DNA from: VYFG01 sp022827325
Lineage (GTDB): Bacteria; Pseudomonadota; Gammaproteobacteria; Arenicellales; Poriferihabitantaceae
NCBI GenBank assembly: GCA_022827325.1
Contig: JAJDTE010000040.1
Span: 1-25,738, forward strand
DNA length: 25,738 bases
Reading direction: 5' to 3'
The translations under genes and the position numbers were made by a program. The first letter of the stretch is position 1. Each line of letters starts with the position of its first letter. Under the pieces are notes generated by a model. It did not search any database. It was not told the origin of the DNA and saw only the letters and a list, made by a program, of their open reading frames with translations. This document shows positions 23,411 to 25,738 of this stretch, one piece after another.

Positions 23411-25003
23411 CTACAGCAGCGTCCAGGCAAGCTCCCTGGCATCCTTCTGCGTTTCCACCAACCGATCCTGTGGGATCCGGTCGAGAACGCCGAAGGCGTA
23501 AAGCGTCCTTCGGATACGGTCCGTCACACCGCAGGCAACGATCTCGGTGCTGGTCTGTTTCGCACGGTCGAGGAGCAGGGCAAGCAGATGTGCCGAGCTG
23601 TCATCGACATGCGTGAGGTCGGAAAGGTCGAAAATGACGACTTCGTGATCGCGGATATCCTGGCTGATGGACTGGACCAGCTTGCGCGAGGACGACACCG
23701 TGAACGTGCCGCGGAAAGCCAGCAGCCCGATCCGCGCTTCATATTCGTCCGTGTCGACACCGAAGGTGGCGTCGAGGAGGGGCGTCGAAATCACGCTGTC
23801 GAGCTCGAGGGATTCGAGCCGCGCAGCATTGACGACGTTGGCGGCGATGACCCCGAACAGGATCGCCAGGAGCGGATCGATGAAAACAGTCACGCCCATG
23901 GTCACCAGCATGACCGTGGAATGGCGGATGTCCACGTCGCGAATCTTCAACAGGAAGGAGAAGTCGATGAGATGCCAGCCTACGAGCATGACGATCGAGG
24001 AAAGCACCGCCAGTGGAAGCGGCGCAACGTAGCTGGCAAAGTACAGAATGAGCCCCGCGACGATGACCTGGCAGATAATGCCCGCGACCACGGTCTTGCC
24101 GCCGAAGCGGCGGGAAGTCATGGTGGCGATGTTCGCACTGCCGGGCAAAACACCGACGATACCCGCAGCGACGTTCCCCAGACCAAGGCCGAACAGCTCA
24201 CGGTTCGGGTTGTGCTGCGATCCGGTAAAGGTGTCGGCGGTCAGCGACCACATCAGACTGTAGACCGAACTGATGAGGGCAACGATCAACGCCGGTCCGA
24301 CCGCCTTTGCCAGGAACTCAAGGGGTGGCGCCACCAGAACGGGGGTAGGCAGTCCGGTCGGGACGGGCCCCAACGGATCGACGCCCGGAATGAACAGCGA
24401 CATGAGCCAGCCGAGCGCGATTACCGCGAGCGCCGGCGGCAGGTACCTGCCCACCCTGGCCGGCCACACGGCCAGCAATGCCACCCCGCAACCGCCGACA
24501 ACGAGGTCGCTTATGCCGAGGTGGAACAGCTTCTGCACCTGCGTCCAGAGAAGCAGTACCCCGATGCCGGACATGAACCCCGTGAGCACGATATGCGGGA
24601 TGTAGGAGACGAAGCGCCCGACCCCGACGAGTCCGAGGGCAATCTGGATTACCCCCGCCATGACGATGACGACAGCGAGCTCCGGAAGGGAGAAGTCGTT
24701 GCCCACGACCAATGTGGCGGTGACAACCGCCAGCGCTGCGCTGGGGCCGCTCACCAAGGCACGTGTACCGCCGCACAGCGCCGCTATGATCCCGACGAAC
24801 ACGCCGCACCAGAGTCCCGCGAGGGGGCCCACGCCGGAAATGTACCCGAGTGCCATGGCGGTCGGGATATACGACGCCGAAAGCGTGATGCCGGCCCTCA
24901 GATCCGCCCAAAAGGTTGCCTTCGCATACGGCGGCCGGGGCGCGTTCCGCAAGGTTTTCAGCATCCGCGGTTTCCGGTGAGAACCCGCGCGCGTTTCAAG
25001 CAT
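23411..25003 (-). CDS. SulP-family anion transporter with a C-terminal STAS domain
   Basis: A 530-residue SLC26/SulP transporter. The membrane part (about 30-415) begins with WADLRAGITLSASYIPTAMALGYISGVGPLAGLW, the conserved SulP signature region, and includes GGTRALVSGPSAALAVV and LGNVAAGIVGVLPGSANIATM. The cytoplasmic STAS domain (about 430-530) contains VVIFDLSDLTHVDDSSAHLL, with Ser469/Ser470 at the site phosphorylated in anti-sigma-factor antagonists. SulP proteins carry sulfate, bicarbonate, chloride or dicarboxylates. No carbonic anhydrase or sulfur gene is adjacent, so the anion is unknown. Met14 (24964) is an alternative start. The gene appears monocistronic, between a convergent quinone oxidoreductase gene and the NIPSNAP-type gene upstream in the same direction. 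Confidence 0.94.
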   Translation of the reverse strand: MLETRAGSHRKPRMLKTLRNAPRPPYAKATFWADLRAGITLSASYIPTAMALGYISGVGPLAGLWCGVFVGIIAALCGGTRALVSGPSAALAVVTATLVVGNDFSLPELAVVIVMAGVIQIALGLVGVGRFVSYIPHIVLTGFMSGIGVLLLWTQVQKLFHLGISDLVVGGCGVALLAVWPARVGRYLPPALAVIALGWLMSLFIPGVDPLGPVPTGLPTPVLVAPPLEFLAKAVGPALIVALISSVYSLMWSLTADTFTGSQHNPNRELFGLGLGNVAAGIVGVLPGSANIATMTSRRFGGKTVVAGIICQVIVAGLILYFASYVAPLPLAVLSSIVMLVGWHLIDFSFLLKIRDVDIRHSTVMLVTMGVTVFIDPLLAILFGVIAANVVNAARLESLELDSVISTPLLDATFGVDTDEYEARIGLLAFRGTFTVSSSRKLVQSISQDIRDHEVVIFDLSDLTHVDDSSAHLLALLLDRAKQTSTEIVACGVTDRIRRTLYAFGVLDRIPQDRLVETQKDARELAWTLL

Positions 25004-25172
25004 CGCAAGAAAAGCACAGGGAAATCCACAATTCGCTCCGTGAAGCGAACGGCTACTTCACTTGGCACGAGACCTGTTTGCGGGTCGTTTCGTCCATGTT
25101 ACCGGAAGCGATTCGCGAATAGAAGGATGGGCCGGCCTCGGCGTCAGCCGGTGGGCTCCACGGCCACGGAGC

Positions 25173-25738
25173 CTAACTGAGGGCAGACCAGGGGACGGGG
25201 AGCAGGAGTTCAACCCGTGCGTCCTCCACGTACTGTGTGATCTCCTTGTGAATGCGCGACCACTCGGCGTCGGCGATCATTGCCGACCTTTGCTCTTCGC
25301 GCGCGCTCATCGACGGGTATGCGACCATGTGGGTAAACTCGTCCAACGAACCGATCTCGGTGATCCACATACCGATGTCATGGACGTAGCCCGCACGGGT
25401 GGGCATTGCCTCGGTCATGAGTTCCCCAAGCCTGGACGCGTTCGCTATGGTCGTGCGGTAGTATCGGTACTCGTACACGTTGCCGGTGTCTTCCGGCGCC
25501 TTCAGTGGCGTTATCGGGGCCATGACGCGCGAGTCCCGACGCAGGATTAAGGAAGCAAGGCGGGGCAGGTGTTGTCCCGTCCACCGGGAGTCCTTCGCCA
25601 GCGCTTCCCACATCTCCTGCCGCTGGTTCAAATCCTGGAAGGACCATAGATTCCAGACGCGATTCAGCGCGCCGACCTCACTAACCCAGGAGCCCTCCAG
25701 CGTGCCATGGTACGGGCGTGCTATCTCCAGTGCCGACT
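25173..25738 (-). CDS. NIPSNAP-family protein (N-terminus outside the window)
   Basis: The minus-strand frame is open from the window edge to the stop at 25173-25175, giving 188 visible residues. A TTG-initiated start at 25631 is unlikely because clear family sequence precedes it: GTLEGSWVSEVGALNRVWNLWSFQDLNQRQEMWEALAKDSRW, the typical end of a first NIPSNAP repeat. A second, related ferredoxin-like repeat begins at YEYRYYRTTIANASRLGELM and continues through GMWITEIGSLDEFTHMVAYPSMSAREEQRSAM. NIPSNAP proteins are small dimeric alpha/beta-barrel proteins of mostly unknown biochemical role, often near catabolic enzymes in bacteria. The gene points towards the SulP gene with a gap of about 170 bp. 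Confidence 0.85.
   Translation of the reverse strand, partial: SALEIARPYHGTLEGSWVSEVGALNRVWNLWSFQDLNQRQEMWEALAKDSRWTGQHLPRLASLILRRDSRVMAPITPLKAPEDTGNVYEYRYYRTTIANASRLGELMTEAMPTRAGYVHDIGMWITEIGSLDEFTHMVAYPSMSAREEQRSAMIADAEWSRIHKEITQYVEDARVELLLPVPWSALS

Noticed and set aside
23588..25180. 530-codon plus-strand frame over the SulP gene
   Set aside because: A charged antisense shadow of a clear membrane transporter with a STAS domain.

Overview
The window is GC-rich, densely coded DNA from a Gram-negative bacterium. A TonB-dependent receptor, a second outer-membrane barrel protein, an OmpR/EnvZ-type two-component system, paired LysR regulators, a TRAP transporter and a SulP carrier point to Pseudomonadota. 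A gammaproteobacterium, perhaps marine or host-associated, is my best guess, but there is no rRNA or other phylogenetic marker here. I saw no tRNA, rRNA, CRISPR array, integrase or transposase.

Layout. 1-3048: the end of a membrane protein, a 65-nt nested palindrome, a four-EF-hand protein, and divergent from it an OmpR-type response regulator and sensor kinase. The kinase carries a long Asp/Glu/His-rich stretch in its predicted periplasmic domain, so the unit looks like a cation-sensing module. 3080-13648: a cytochrome P450 divergent from a tightly packed operon encoding a GntR/FCD regulator, a DHDPS-family lyase, a PuuC-like aldehyde dehydrogenase, an MttB-family methyltransferase and a PuuB/DAO-like flavin oxidoreductase, followed by a TonB-dependent receptor. 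This reads as catabolism of a methylated (quaternary) amine or betaine: demethylation, amine oxidation, lyase step, semialdehyde oxidation.

13832-16480: an Erg6-like sterol 24-C-methyltransferase homologue lies between a complete outer-membrane barrel gene and a 340-bp, about 97 % identical direct copy of that gene's 3' end. This looks like a recombination or integration scar around a gene that is rare in bacteria. 16481-19583: two paralogous LysR regulators, each with a palindrome directly before its start codon, flank about 1 kb of decayed DNA holding a frameshifted PPC-domain remnant.

19706-25738: a TRAP large permease with a 5'-truncated small permease and no visible binding protein; about 1 kb of apparently non-coding DNA with an AT-rich patch; a zeta-crystallin-type quinone oxidoreductase; a SulP-STAS anion transporter; and a NIPSNAP-family protein running off the window end. 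The second half is accessory in character, with broken genes, duplications and long gaps, while the P450/GntR operon is compact and intact.
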